The notes under the pieces were generated by a model. It ran no database searches and was not told the DNA's origin. It saw only the letters and a list, made by a program, of their open reading frames with translations. This document shows, one piece after another, positions 54,879 to 63,734 of a stretch of DNA of 64,000 nt; the stretch's first letter is position 1, and the number at the start of each line of letters is the position of its first letter. The stretch comes from Streptomonospora alba (GTDB lineage Bacteria > Actinomycetota > Actinomycetes > Streptosporangiales > Streptosporangiaceae): NCBI RefSeq assembly GCF_000826685.1, contig NZ_JROO01000006.1:298810-362809 (forward strand), read 5' to 3'. A program made the position numbers and the translations under genes.

Positions 54879-55910
54879 ATGCGGCCGCTGCCATCAGTGG
54901 AGGACTTGGGCGAGGGCGTGTGGAGCGTCCCTGTGCCCATCCCCGGCAACCCCCTCGGCTACACGCTGGTATACGTGCTGGACACCCCGCGGGGTCCGGT
55001 CCTCGTGGACGCCGGCTGGAACCACGAGGACTCCTGGCGAGCGCTCACCGCCGGGCTGGAGGCGGCCGGTACCTCCGTGTCCGACGTCTACGGCGTCGTC
55101 CTCACCCACTTCCACCCCGACCACTCCGGACTCACCGGACGCGTACGTGAGGCCTCCGGCGCGTGGATCGCCATGCACAAGGCCGACGCCGACCTGGTCC
55201 GCGGATTCGCCCGCATCGGCGCCGACGAGCAGCGCGACCGCCAGTTGCGCCGCGCCGCCGACTCCGGCGCCTCGGCCGCCGAGCTGGAACGGCTGGCCGA
55301 AACGGCTCCCCGCTTCCAGCCGCCCGCACCGCCCGACCGCGATCTCTCCGACGGTGAGCTGGTCGACGTCCCCCGGCGCAAGCTGCGCGCCGTGTGGACC
55401 CCCGGCCACACCCCCGGCCACATCTGCCTGGATCTGGAGGACGGCGGCCGCCTGTTCACCGGCGACCACGTGCTTCCGGGCATCACGCCCCACATCGCCC
55501 TCTACGATCACGAGGGCGGCGATCCCCTCGGCCGATACCTGGCCTCCCTGGCTCAGCTCTCCCAGATCCCCGACGACACCGAGGTCCTGCCCTCCCACGA
55601 GCACCGCTTCAGCGGCGCCGCCGGGCGCGCCGCCGACATCGCCGCCCACCACGAGGCCAAACTCGGCGAGCTCGCGGGGCTGCTGGACGGTGAGGGGGCC
55701 AGCCTGTGGGAGCTGAGCGCCCAGCTGCCCTGGAAGCGCGACTGGGATGAGATGGAGGTCACCTCGCGGCGCATGGCCGCAGCCGAGACCGCCGCCCACG
55801 CGCGCACGCTGGAGCGGCGCGGACAGGCGGTGTGCGGCGCCGACGCCGATGGAGTGCTGCGTTGGCGTGCCGCGGGCGCCGCCGCGGCGCGCGACGCGGT
55901 CGGCCCCTGA
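54879..55910 (+). CDS. Metallo-beta-lactamase-fold hydrolase
   Basis: 343 residues. Zinc-site motif THFHPDHSG (HxHxDH, about 76-84), second His in TPGHTPGHICLDL (about 173-185), Asp in LFTGDHVLP and late His in LPSHEHRF, a complete set for a two-metal hydrolase of the glyoxalase II/lactonase kind. A C-terminal helical extension (about 245-343, with a winged-helix-like LSAQLPWKRDWDEM) is common in actinobacterial relatives (LACTB2-like). Start ATG after GGAGGAGGA. Under probable control of the divergent KstR-like repressor, so may act on a lipid-derived thioester or lactone. Confidence 0.92.
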   Translation: MRPLPSVEDLGEGVWSVPVPIPGNPLGYTLVYVLDTPRGPVLVDAGWNHEDSWRALTAGLEAAGTSVSDVYGVVLTHFHPDHSGLTGRVREASGAWIAMHKADADLVRGFARIGADEQRDRQLRRAADSGASAAELERLAETAPRFQPPAPPDRDLSDGELVDVPRRKLRAVWTPGHTPGHICLDLEDGGRLFTGDHVLPGITPHIALYDHEGGDPLGRYLASLAQLSQIPDDTEVLPSHEHRFSGAAGRAADIAAHHEAKLGELAGLLDGEGASLWELSAQLPWKRDWDEMEVTSRRMAAAETAAHARTLERRGQAVCGADADGVLRWRAAGAAAARDAVGP

Positions 55911-56249
55911 GGCCCGCGAGCCGCGGTGTAGGTCGGGACCGCCCCGCAGCACGGCGCGCGGTCGGCCCCGACCATCTTCGGCGGCGAAGCCAGGCATTAA
56001 ACTGGTGAGTAACATGCGGGCGCGCGATCGAACCCGCCCGTCCAGCGGTCCTATTCAGCGGCCAGCGGTGGCGGAACGCGCGAGCGACGAACGAGGTGAA
56101 GCAGTGACCCTGCCGGTGCGACCAGCGTCACCGCGCCCCCGCAACACCGGTCCACCGGATCCCGGCACCGCCGCCGCGCCCTGCCCGCTCCGCGGCGCCC
56201 CGCACGGGCGCCCGCCATCCGCCACCACGCTGTCGATGGGTTGAGTTCT
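55911..56249. other. Intergenic region upstream of GT4 operon
   Basis: 339 bp. TAAACT and TAACAT near 55998-56014 are possible -10 elements of the operon promoter. A small in-frame reading frame with a good ribosome site (56104-56244) is listed separately. No terminator after the metallo-hydrolase is evident. Confidence 0.5.
56104..56244 (+). CDS. Possible leader peptide before GT4 gene
   Basis: GTG-started frame of 46 residues, Pro/Arg/Gly-rich (MTLPVRPASPRPRNTGPP start), with GAGGTGA close upstream and a stop five bases before the GT4 ATG. Could couple translation or be chance in GC-rich DNA. Confidence 0.25.
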   Translation: MTLPVRPASPRPRNTGPPDPGTAAAPCPLRGAPHGRPPSATTLSMG

Positions 56250-57536
56250 ATGCCGCACCCCGACCGCCCTCTGCGTGTCGCCCTGCTCTCCTACCGCAGC
56301 AAACCGCACTGCGGCGGCCAAGGCGTGTACGTGCGCCACCTCTCCCGCGAGCTGGCCGCCCTGGGCCACGAGGTCACGGTCTTCTCGGGCCAGCCCTACC
56401 CCGACCTCGACGACGGGGTGGCCCTGGAGAAAGTGCCCAGCCTGGACCTCTACAACGACGCGGCGCCTTTCACCACACCGCCGCTGCGTGCGTGGCGCGA
56501 CTGGGTCGACGTGCTGGAGATCGCCACCATGTGGACGGCCGGGTTCCCCGAGCCCTTCACCTTCTCCCTGCGCGCCCTGCGCGAGCTGCGCCGGCGCAGC
56601 GGCGAGTTCGACGTCGTCCACGACAACCAGACTCTGGGCTACGGCCAACTCGGCATCCAGGCCGCCGGCCTGCCCATGGTGACCACCATCCACCATCCCA
56701 TCACCGTGGACCGCCGCATCGAGGTGCAGCAGGCCACCGGCCTCCAGCGCATCGGCAAGCGGCGCTGGTACAGCTTCGTGGGCATGCAGGGCCGGGTCGC
56801 CCGCCGCCTGGACCCCGTGCTTGTGCCCTCCCAGTCCTCGGCCGACGACATCGTGCGCGAGTTCGGCGTGCGCCGCTCGGCCGTCGACGTCGTCCCGCTG
56901 GGCGTGGACACCCGCTGCTTCCACCCCCGCCCCGAGACCGAGCGCATCCCCGGCCGACTCGTGTGCGTCGCCAGCGCCGACAGCCCTCTCAAGGGCGTCG
57001 CGAACCTGCTGCGCGCTACCGCCAAGCTCGCCACCGAGCGCGACGTCTCGCTGACCGTCGTCAGCAAGCCCACCCCCGGCGGCCCCACCGAGCGGCTCGT
57101 CGACGAGCTGAGCCTGCGCGACCGCGTCACCTTCGTCAGCGGCATCGACGACACGGAGCTGGGCGAACTGCTCTCCCGCGCAGAGGTCGCGGTGGTGCCG
57201 TCCTATTACGAGGGGTTCTCCCTGCCGGCCGTTGAAGCCATGGCCTGCAGCACTCCCCTGGTGGCCAGCCGCGCCGGCGCGATTCCCGAGGTCGTCGGCC
57301 CCGACGGCGACGCCGCCCGCCTCATCGAACCCGGCGACCCCGAGGAACTCGCCGCCACCATCGGCGGTCTACTCGACGATCCCGCCCGACGCAGGGCCAT
57401 GGGAGAAGCCGCCTGGAACCGGGTCCAGGAACGGTTCACCTGGCGCGCCGTCGCCGAGGCCACCGCCCGGCGCTACACCGCCGCGGTCGACGCCACCCGC
57501 GACCGCACCGGCGAACCCGCCCCCGCAGCCGAGTGA
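56250..57536 (+). CDS. GT4-family glycosyltransferase
   Basis: 428 residues from ATG 56250 (TTG 56241 is an alternative three codons earlier). Two Rossmann domains: VALLSYRSKPHCGGQGVYVRHLSRELAALGHEV (about 9-42) is the donor-fold start; retaining GT4 signature in C domain SYYEGFSLPAVEAMACSTPLVASRAGAIPEVV (about 315-346) with the E-x7-E motif. VVHDNQTLGYGQL and VTTIHHPITVDRR are characteristic inner blocks. Transfers a sugar from a nucleotide donor to an unknown acceptor in the cytosol or at the inner membrane face. First of three tightly linked genes. Confidence 0.93.
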   Translation: MPHPDRPLRVALLSYRSKPHCGGQGVYVRHLSRELAALGHEVTVFSGQPYPDLDDGVALEKVPSLDLYNDAAPFTTPPLRAWRDWVDVLEIATMWTAGFPEPFTFSLRALRELRRRSGEFDVVHDNQTLGYGQLGIQAAGLPMVTTIHHPITVDRRIEVQQATGLQRIGKRRWYSFVGMQGRVARRLDPVLVPSQSSADDIVREFGVRRSAVDVVPLGVDTRCFHPRPETERIPGRLVCVASADSPLKGVANLLRATAKLATERDVSLTVVSKPTPGGPTERLVDELSLRDRVTFVSGIDDTELGELLSRAEVAVVPSYYEGFSLPAVEAMACSTPLVASRAGAIPEVVGPDGDAARLIEPGDPEELAATIGGLLDDPARRRAMGEAAWNRVQERFTWRAVAEATARRYTAAVDATRDRTGEPAPAAE

Positions 57537-57561
57537 GCAGCACGATCCGAAGGAGCCAGCA

Positions 57562-58305
57562 CTGATCACCGTCGACTTCTCCCTGTTCCCTGTGGGGCCC
57601 GGCGACCGCGTCCTCGACCTGGGCTGCGGCGGCGGCCGGCACGCCTTCGAGGTCTACCGCCGCGGCGCCGGCATCGTCGCCTTCGACCAGAACGAGAACG
57701 ATCTGGCCGAGGTCGCCGACATGTTCGCGGCCATGCGCACCGCCGGCGAGGCACCGGCCGAGAGCGAGGCCGCCGCCGAGACGGTCAAGGGCGACGCACT
57801 CGACATGCCCTTCGACGACGGCTCCTTCGACCGCGTCATCGCTTCGGAGATCTTCGAGCACCTCCCCGACGACACCGCCGCCATGGCCGAGCTGCACCGC
57901 GTGCTGCGGCCCGGCGGAATCGCCGCCGTGACGGTGCCCAGCTGGCTGCCCGAGCGCCTGTGCTGGGCGCTGTCGGAGGAGTACCACACCAACGAGGGCG
58001 GTCACGTCCGTATCTACACCCGCGCCGAACTGGAGGCCAAGCTCAAGGCCACCGGCTTCCTGATCGGCCCGCACCACCACGCCCACGCCCTGCACGCCCC
58101 CTACTGGTGGATCAAGTGCGCGGTGGGCACCTCCAACGACGCACACCCGCTGGCGTCGGCCTATCACCGCATGCTGGTGTGGGACATGATGAACTCCCCC
58201 ACGACCACCCGCACGGCCGAACGCCTCCTCAACCCCCTGATCGGCAAGAGCGTCGTCGTCTACCTGCGCAAGCCCTACAGCGGCGGCGCGGAGAGAACAG
58301 GATGA
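57562..58305 (+). CDS. SAM-dependent methyltransferase, apparent CTG start
   Basis: 247 residues. Class I motif I VLDLGCGGGRHAFEVYRRG (about 14-32), acidic DQNEND, motif post-I GDALDMPF, SFDRVIASEIFEHLPDD, then LRPGGIAAVTVPSW. The family I recall begins M-L-T-V-D-F; here the matching codon is CTG (CTG ATC ACC GTC GAC) with a strong AAGGAG eight bases upstream, and there is no ATG, GTG or TTG at this position. So a rare CTG start is proposed. Lies 25 bases after the glycosyltransferase; its stop overlaps the next start (ATGA). Confidence 0.85.
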   Translation: MITVDFSLFPVGPGDRVLDLGCGGGRHAFEVYRRGAGIVAFDQNENDLAEVADMFAAMRTAGEAPAESEAAAETVKGDALDMPFDDGSFDRVIASEIFEHLPDDTAAMAELHRVLRPGGIAAVTVPSWLPERLCWALSEEYHTNEGGHVRIYTRAELEAKLKATGFLIGPHHHAHALHAPYWWIKCAVGTSNDAHPLASAYHRMLVWDMMNSPTTTRTAERLLNPLIGKSVVVYLRKPYSGGAERTG

Positions 58306-59396
58306 GCAGCGGAACCTCCCCCGAACCCGCCCGCGTCCCCGAACTTCCCGGAGTCCTCACCTCCGCCGACGTCTCCTTCTCGGCCGACTACCTGATCAGC
58401 ACGCAGTCCCCGGACGGGGCCATCCCGTGGTTCCCCGGCGGCCACACCGACGTGTGGGACCACGTCGAATGCGCCATGGCGCTGGCCGCCGCCGGGCACA
58501 CCGACGCCGCGCACCGGGCCTACACCTGGCTGGCCGGCGTCCAACTGGCCGACGGCTCCTGGCCCGCCAAACTGCGCCAGAACGAACCCGCCCACGGCCT
58601 GCGCGAGGCCAACCACGCCGCCTACCCCGCCGTCGGCGCCTGGCACCAACTGCTGATCACCGGCGACGAGCAGGCGGCTGCCGAGCTGTGGCCGACGGTC
58701 CGCGCCGGAGTCGAGTTCGCGCTGGGCCTGCGCACCGACCGCGGCGAGATCCGCTGGGCGCGCGATGCCGAGGGCGAACCGGGCGACCACGCGCTACTCA
58801 CCGCCTGCGCCAGCGTCCACCACGCCCTGCGCTGCGGCGCGGCGCTGGGCGAGCGCTTGGGCACCCCGCAGCCCGACTGGGAGCTGGCCGCCGCCCGGCT
58901 GGGCCACCTGCTGGCCGAGCACGAGCCGGTCTTCGCCGATCGCAGCCGCTACTCGATGGACTGGTACTACCCCGTGATCAGCGGCGCCGTCCGCGGCGAT
59001 GCCGCACACCGGCGGCTGGAAGCCCGATGGGACACCTTCGTGGTCCCCGGCCTGGGCATCCGCTGCGTCAGCGACCAGCCCTGGGTCACCGGCGCGGAGA
59101 CCGCGGAGCTCGCCCTGGCGCTGGCCGCCCTGGGTGAGACGGACCGCGCGCACGGGCTCATCGCCGACATCCAGCATCTGCGCGATCCCGACGACGGGGC
59201 CTACTGGACCGGCTACCAGTTCACCCACGGCGTGCGCTGGCCGGTGGAGCGCAGCACGTGGACCGCGGCAGCGGTCATCCTCGCCGCCGACGCCCTCACC
59301 GGCACCACCCCCGGCGCCGAGGTCTTCACCGGCCGCGTCGAGGTTCCCGAGGCCCCCGAACCCGACACCTGCGGCTGCGCGGCCCTGGTCGGGTGA
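58302..59396 (+). CDS. Alpha/alpha-toroid (prenyltransferase/squalene-cyclase-like repeat) protein
   Basis: 364 residues, soluble. Repeats typical of the alpha/alpha-barrel: ADYLISTQSPDGAIPWFPGG, AYTWLAGVQLADGSWPAKL, HLRDPDDGAYWTGYQF each with QxxDGSW-like turns. No DxDD motif of terpene cyclases is seen, so cyclase chemistry is unlikely; a glycan-binding or lyase-like role would also fit the fold. Ends in CGCAALVG. Start overlaps the methyltransferase stop. Third gene of the GT4-methyltransferase-toroid unit; the operon product is unknown. Confidence 0.8.
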   Translation: MSSGTSPEPARVPELPGVLTSADVSFSADYLISTQSPDGAIPWFPGGHTDVWDHVECAMALAAAGHTDAAHRAYTWLAGVQLADGSWPAKLRQNEPAHGLREANHAAYPAVGAWHQLLITGDEQAAAELWPTVRAGVEFALGLRTDRGEIRWARDAEGEPGDHALLTACASVHHALRCGAALGERLGTPQPDWELAAARLGHLLAEHEPVFADRSRYSMDWYYPVISGAVRGDAAHRRLEARWDTFVVPGLGIRCVSDQPWVTGAETAELALALAALGETDRAHGLIADIQHLRDPDDGAYWTGYQFTHGVRWPVERSTWTAAAVILAADALTGTTPGAEVFTGRVEVPEAPEPDTCGCAALVG

Positions 59397-59521
59397 CCGT
59401 CCGCCCGCAGGCCGCCCGCTCGCGGTGACGTGCGGGCCGACCGTCGGCGCCGGTGCTTCCGGCACGTGCGGCGGCGCCCGGGGCCGGCAGCCCTGTCACG
59501 ATCCGGCGGCGCGGTCCCACG

Positions 59522-59579
59522 GCGGCCCGCCTGGTGCCGCCGGGCCGCGCTGCGAGACGAGACGGCCGGGCGGCCCGGC
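59522..59579. terminator. Two hairpins between toroid gene and PBP gene
   Basis: GCGGCCCG/CGGGCCGC (59522-59529 with 59541-59548) and GCCGGG/CCCGGC (59565-59570 with 59574-59579). They lie in the 246-bp convergent gap and could end both transcripts. Confidence 0.45.
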
Positions 59580-59642
59580 GAGCCGACCCGGCGTACGGGC
59601 CGCATCCGGATCGCGCCGCCCGGCCGCGGAGCGGCGAGGCGG

Positions 59643-62600
59643 CTAGGGAGCCCCCTCGCCTTCCTCCCCGCCGCCCGGGGCGGGCGAGAAGCCCGGATCG
59701 ATCGGGTTCGTCGTAGGCTCCTCCGGCTCCGGCGGCGGCGGGGCGCTCGGCGGCGCCGTGTCCTCCGGAGGCGGCGGCTCGGGATCCGTCTCCTCAGGCG
59801 GCCGACTCGGCTCCTGGGGAGGCTCGGCCGGTGCGGTCTCCTCCTGCGTGGGCGGCGGGTCCGGCGCGAAGTCGTGCACCTCGCCGCTGTAGGCGGGGTC
59901 GGGGAACTGCTTGACCTCCCTGCCCTCCATGGCCTGGGTCATGAAGTTGTTCCAGATGGTCGCAGGCAGTGTGCCGCCGGAGAGCTCCCCCCATCCCGAC
60001 ACGCTGAACGACTCGTTCTCGCCGTTGTAGACCCCCACCGCCGCGGACATCTGCGGCGTGTATCCGGAGAACCATGCGGCGACGCTGTCGTCGGTCGTTC
60101 CGGTCTTGCCCGCCACCGGCCGGCCGTCGGGTAGCGCCGCCGATGTGCCGGTGCCGCTCTGCACGACCTGCTGAAGGGCGTAGGTGACGTCGGCCGCGGT
60201 CTCCTGGCTGAGCGCCCGGTTGCTCTCGGGCTCGGGCCGCTCGTTCTCGCCCTCCTTGTTGACGACCTCCCGCACGACGTGGGTCTCCACGTGCTCGCCG
60301 CCGTTGGCGAAGGTCGCGAAACCCGCCGCCTGGTCGACGGGGCGCACGTTGGACACGCCCAGGGCGATCGCCGGAACCGCCTGGTTCTCCTTGATCATGC
60401 TCTTGGGGATGCCCGCGTCGAAGGCCGTCTGGCGGACCTTCTCGGGCCCGACCTCCTGGGCGAGTTGCACGTATCCCGTGTTCAGCGACATCCGGGTGGC
60501 CTCCACCAGCGAGGTGGGGCCGTGGCTGCTGTGGTCGTAGTTGTTGATGGTGGCGCCCCCGACCTCGATCGGAGAGTTGCCGTTCACCTGGGTGTTCAGG
60601 CTGTAGCCCTGCTCCAGCGCCGTCGCCAGCACGTAGGGCTTGAACGCCGACCCGGCCTGGGCCGAGCCGTTGAACGCGCTGTCGTACTGGTTCTCCAGGT
60701 AGTTCTGGCCGCCGTAGAACCCGACGACCTCGCCGTTGCTCGGATTCACCGCGGTCAGCCCCGCCTGGACCCCGTCCGGCAGCGAGTCGACGTCCACGGT
60801 GTCCTCGACCGCGTTCTTGGCCATCTCCATGGTCTGCTGGTCGAAGGTCGTCACGACCTTGTAGCCGCCGCGGTTGATGTTGTCCTCGGAGTAGCCGAGC
60901 TCCTTGAGCTCCTGCATCGCCTGCTGGAGCATGTAGCCCTTGGAGCCGCTGAGGTCGACGCTGTTGGCCGGGCGCTGGGCCTCGGGCTCGGGGAACTTCA
61001 TCTTGTCGGCTTCGTTCCGGGTGACGTCGCCGCCTTCGACCATCCCCTCCACGACGTACTCCCAGCGGCCCTCCATCTGCGGAGTGGTCTTGCTGTCGGC
61101 CTGGCCGTAGAGGCTCGGCTGCTGGATCGCCGCCGCGAGGAACGCCGACTCCGACGCGGTGAGGTCGCCGACGTCCTTGTGGTAGTAGGCCTGCGCGGCC
61201 GACTGGATGCCGTAGGCGTTGCGGCCGAAATAGATCGTGTTCAGGTACTGCTCCATCACCCACTGCTTGTCCATGTCACCGGTCTGGTCGACCTTGAGGG
61301 CGATGATGATCTCTTTGAGCTTGCGGGTGACGGTCTGCTCACGGCTGATGCCCTCGAAGTAGTTGCGGACGAACTGCTGGGTGATGGTGGAGCCGCCCTG
61401 CACCTGCTGGCCGGTCACGGTGAACCAGACGGCGCGGAACGTTCCGGTGATGGACACGCCGGGTGAATCCCAGTAGCCGCGGTCCTCGGCGGAGATGACG
61501 GCTTCCTGGACGTTCTCGGGAATCTGCTCGTAGTCCACGGGCTCGCGGTCCACGCCGCGCTCGGCGAACTGCGTCTCGCCGTCGGCGTAGTAGAACGTCG
61601 ATCCCTGGTTGACGGCCTCCTCCTTGGCGACGTCGGGCACGTCGATCGTCGCGTAGGCGATACCGAAGCCGGCGAGGACGACCACCGCGCAGGCGGCGAA
61701 GGCGATCAGCGCGCCGCGCGCCATTCGCCACCCGAGGGGCTTGGGGGGCTGCGACTTGGAGCCGCCGCCGTTGCCGCCGCCGGGCGGTGTGGGACCTCCG
61801 CCTGCAGGCGGAGGTGTGGGACCCGAGGGGCCCGACGGGCCGGAGCCGGCCGGACCGGCAGAGGCCGGCCGGCCCGTGGCGCCCGTGCCGCCGTCGGCGC
61901 TCGCGGAGTCCGGCGGCCCGCTCGCCGCCCCCGCGGCGGCGGAAGCCGCAGCCGCACCGGAGGATGTACCGGACGGACCGGATGACGCACCGGAGCCTTG
62001 GGGACGGAGAGTGGGAGTGCGGGATGATCCGGCGTCGCCGGAGGAGGTTTCCGCCGGACCGCGGCCGTCGCGCTCCGTACCGCCTCGGCCGCGGGGCGCC
62101 GCGTCACCGCCGGTGCTCTCGGCGGACGCGGCGGCGGTGTCCTCGCTCGCCGCGTCCGCAGTGCCGGAGGCGGCCGCCGCCGCGCCTGCGCCCGCTCCCG
62201 CGGCACCCGCTGCCGGGCTCTTCGCCGAGGACGCGCGCGGCTCGTCGGAATCGGCGGACGAGGACGGCGACGTTTCCTCGGCGGGCTCGGAGGCGGCGGA
62301 GGTGTCGGAGGCGACGCCAGAGTCGGTTGCGGAGTCGGCACGCGCCTTGTCCGAGTCGGAGCGGTCCGACGCGCCGACCTGCGCGGCACCGTCGTCGGCG
62401 GACGCCCTCGGCTCCGAGGCTCGGGTGGCCGCGGGTTCCGCGGCACCGGCGCCGGTCGGTGCCGCGGCAGTCTGTGTGGTCGCGGTCGGCGTTCCGGGGG
62501 TGTCACCGGGCGTGTCACCACTCGCGGAGTCACCCTCGGCGGCTCCCGAGGCCGCGTAGTCCGCCGTGCGCCCGTCCTGCTGCGACGCGTCGGTTTCAGA

Positions 62601-63422
62601 GCCGCCCTCGGCGCTCTGCACGGAACGCACGTGCGGCAGCGTCGTGTCCGCGTCGGGCGTGCTCTCGTCCGGGCCGCCGCCCGCTCCTTCGGTCGAGGAC
62701 GCGTCGGCGGCCGCCCTGGAAGGGGCGCGCGGGGTGAACCAGGACCGCGGCTCGTCGGACGCCGCCGCGCCGTCCTCCCCGCCGCCCCCGGCCGCTTCGG
62801 CGGACGCGGACGAGGACTCCGACCCTGCCTGGGGGCGGAGGCCGTCCTCCTTCTCAGGCACATCGGAGTCGGCAGCACCGGTACCGACGGATTCGCCCGC
62901 CTCAGCGGGCGATCCGTCGCGGGCCGACGTCGCGGACTCGGCGGCAGGGGCTTCGGCGGCCTCGCCGTCGGAGCCGGCCGCGGTGGAGGGCGCCTTCTCC
63001 GGCTTATCGGAGTCGGCGGCCGCCGTCTCGCTCCCGGCGGTCTTCGCGGTCCGGGAGGCCTCGTCGGCAGCGGCGGACTTCTCGCCGTCCCCCGTCCCTG
63101 AATCCTCCTGCTCCTCCTGGGGTCCCCAGGTGCCGTCTTCCCGCAGGTTGAATCCCTGCTCCGCGAGCGTGCGGGCCACCCGATCGCGGAAGAAGCTGCC
63201 GCTGTCCTCGAACGCACCGAGACCGGCCGTGTCGGCGGAGGGCACTCCCGCCTCGTCCTCGCCGCCGTCGGAACCGCTCTCGGAATCGGGACCGGCGGAG
63301 GGCTCGGGGGCAGGGGTGCCGCCCTCGGCATCCGGTGCGCCGGAGGTGTCCGCGGCAGGCTGCCGGGTCTCCCGCTGATCCTCGTCCGTCTCCCGGGAGT
63401 CGTCCTCACGCTCATTCATCAT
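59643..63422 (-). CDS. Class A penicillin-binding protein with giant disordered cytoplasmic N-terminus
   Basis: 1259 residues from ATG 63422. Residues 1 to about 560 are low complexity (Ser, Ala, Glu, Asp, Gly, Thr, Pro), with one short ordered-looking patch (about 55-85: GSFFRDRVARTLAEQGFNLREDGTWGP). Membrane helix about 566-590. Glycosyltransferase GT51 domain with ISAEDRGYW and GGSTITQQFVRN (catalytic Glu near 640); transpeptidase with Ser925 in AGSAFKP, SLN in RMSLNTGY, and AGKTGTTDDS. A Pro/Glu-rich tail ends the protein. It polymerises and cross-links peptidoglycan. No PASTA repeats. Start is uncertain: the frame is open to 63734, with a GTG at 63500 and a CTG at 63587 preceded by AGGGGG. 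Confidence 0.93.
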   Translation of the reverse strand: MMNEREDDSRETDEDQRETRQPAADTSGAPDAEGGTPAPEPSAGPDSESGSDGGEDEAGVPSADTAGLGAFEDSGSFFRDRVARTLAEQGFNLREDGTWGPQEEQEDSGTGDGEKSAAADEASRTAKTAGSETAAADSDKPEKAPSTAAGSDGEAAEAPAAESATSARDGSPAEAGESVGTGAADSDVPEKEDGLRPQAGSESSSASAEAAGGGGEDGAAASDEPRSWFTPRAPSRAAADASSTEGAGGGPDESTPDADTTLPHVRSVQSAEGGSETDASQQDGRTADYAASGAAEGDSASGDTPGDTPGTPTATTQTAAAPTGAGAAEPAATRASEPRASADDGAAQVGASDRSDSDKARADSATDSGVASDTSAASEPAEETSPSSSADSDEPRASSAKSPAAGAAGAGAGAAAAASGTADAASEDTAAASAESTGGDAAPRGRGGTERDGRGPAETSSGDAGSSRTPTLRPQGSGASSGPSGTSSGAAAASAAAGAASGPPDSASADGGTGATGRPASAGPAGSGPSGPSGPTPPPAGGGPTPPGGGNGGGSKSQPPKPLGWRMARGALIAFAACAVVVLAGFGIAYATIDVPDVAKEEAVNQGSTFYYADGETQFAERGVDREPVDYEQIPENVQEAVISAEDRGYWDSPGVSITGTFRAVWFTVTGQQVQGGSTITQQFVRNYFEGISREQTVTRKLKEIIIALKVDQTGDMDKQWVMEQYLNTIYFGRNAYGIQSAAQAYYHKDVGDLTASESAFLAAAIQQPSLYGQADSKTTPQMEGRWEYVVEGMVEGGDVTRNEADKMKFPEPEAQRPANSVDLSGSKGYMLQQAMQELKELGYSEDNINRGGYKVVTTFDQQTMEMAKNAVEDTVDVDSLPDGVQAGLTAVNPSNGEVVGFYGGQNYLENQYDSAFNGSAQAGSAFKPYVLATALEQGYSLNTQVNGNSPIEVGGATINNYDHSSHGPTSLVEATRMSLNTGYVQLAQEVGPEKVRQTAFDAGIPKSMIKENQAVPAIALGVSNVRPVDQAAGFATFANGGEHVETHVVREVVNKEGENERPEPESNRALSQETAADVTYALQQVVQSGTGTSAALPDGRPVAGKTGTTDDSVAAWFSGYTPQMSAAVGVYNGENESFSVSGWGELSGGTLPATIWNNFMTQAMEGREVKQFPDPAYSGEVHDFAPDPPPTQEETAPAEPPQEPSRPPEETDPEPPPPEDTAPPSAPPPPEPEEPTTNPIDPGFSPAPGGGEEGEGAP

Positions 63423-63623
63423 GGCAGCACCATCGGGTCGGTTCGCGCGATCGTCGGTCTTCTCGCCGGGACCGCGACCGGAGCCACTCCCCCAGCGCAC
63501 TGCGTCCCCCGCAGTACGACCATCATCAGGTGTTCCAGCGTCGTGGCGCGGCGTGACCTCGCCGTCGCCGCTAGTGCTATCACTCAGTGGTGGCCCCCTG
63601 GCATTCTCGATTCGCCCCTGCGC

Positions 63624-63635
63624 TCCTACGTAGGA
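63624..63635. promoter_or_regulatory. 12-base palindrome TCCTACGTAGGA upstream of PBP gene
   Basis: Perfect palindrome 200 bases before the ATG (37 bases before the CTG). Possible operator or promoter element for the PBP gene. Confidence 0.3.
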
Positions 63636-63734
63636 CGCGCGAACCAGGGCAATCGGTTCAGCACAATCCGGTCTCGTGAGCAGGCTCGGCGCAGCGGGGG
63701 ACGTGCCGGAACCCGTACAACACGATACCCGCAC

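Noticed and set aside
58302..59396. Terpene cyclase/squalene-hopene cyclase function for the toroid protein
   Set aside because: The DxDD acid motif and full set of QW repeats are missing, so only the fold is claimed.
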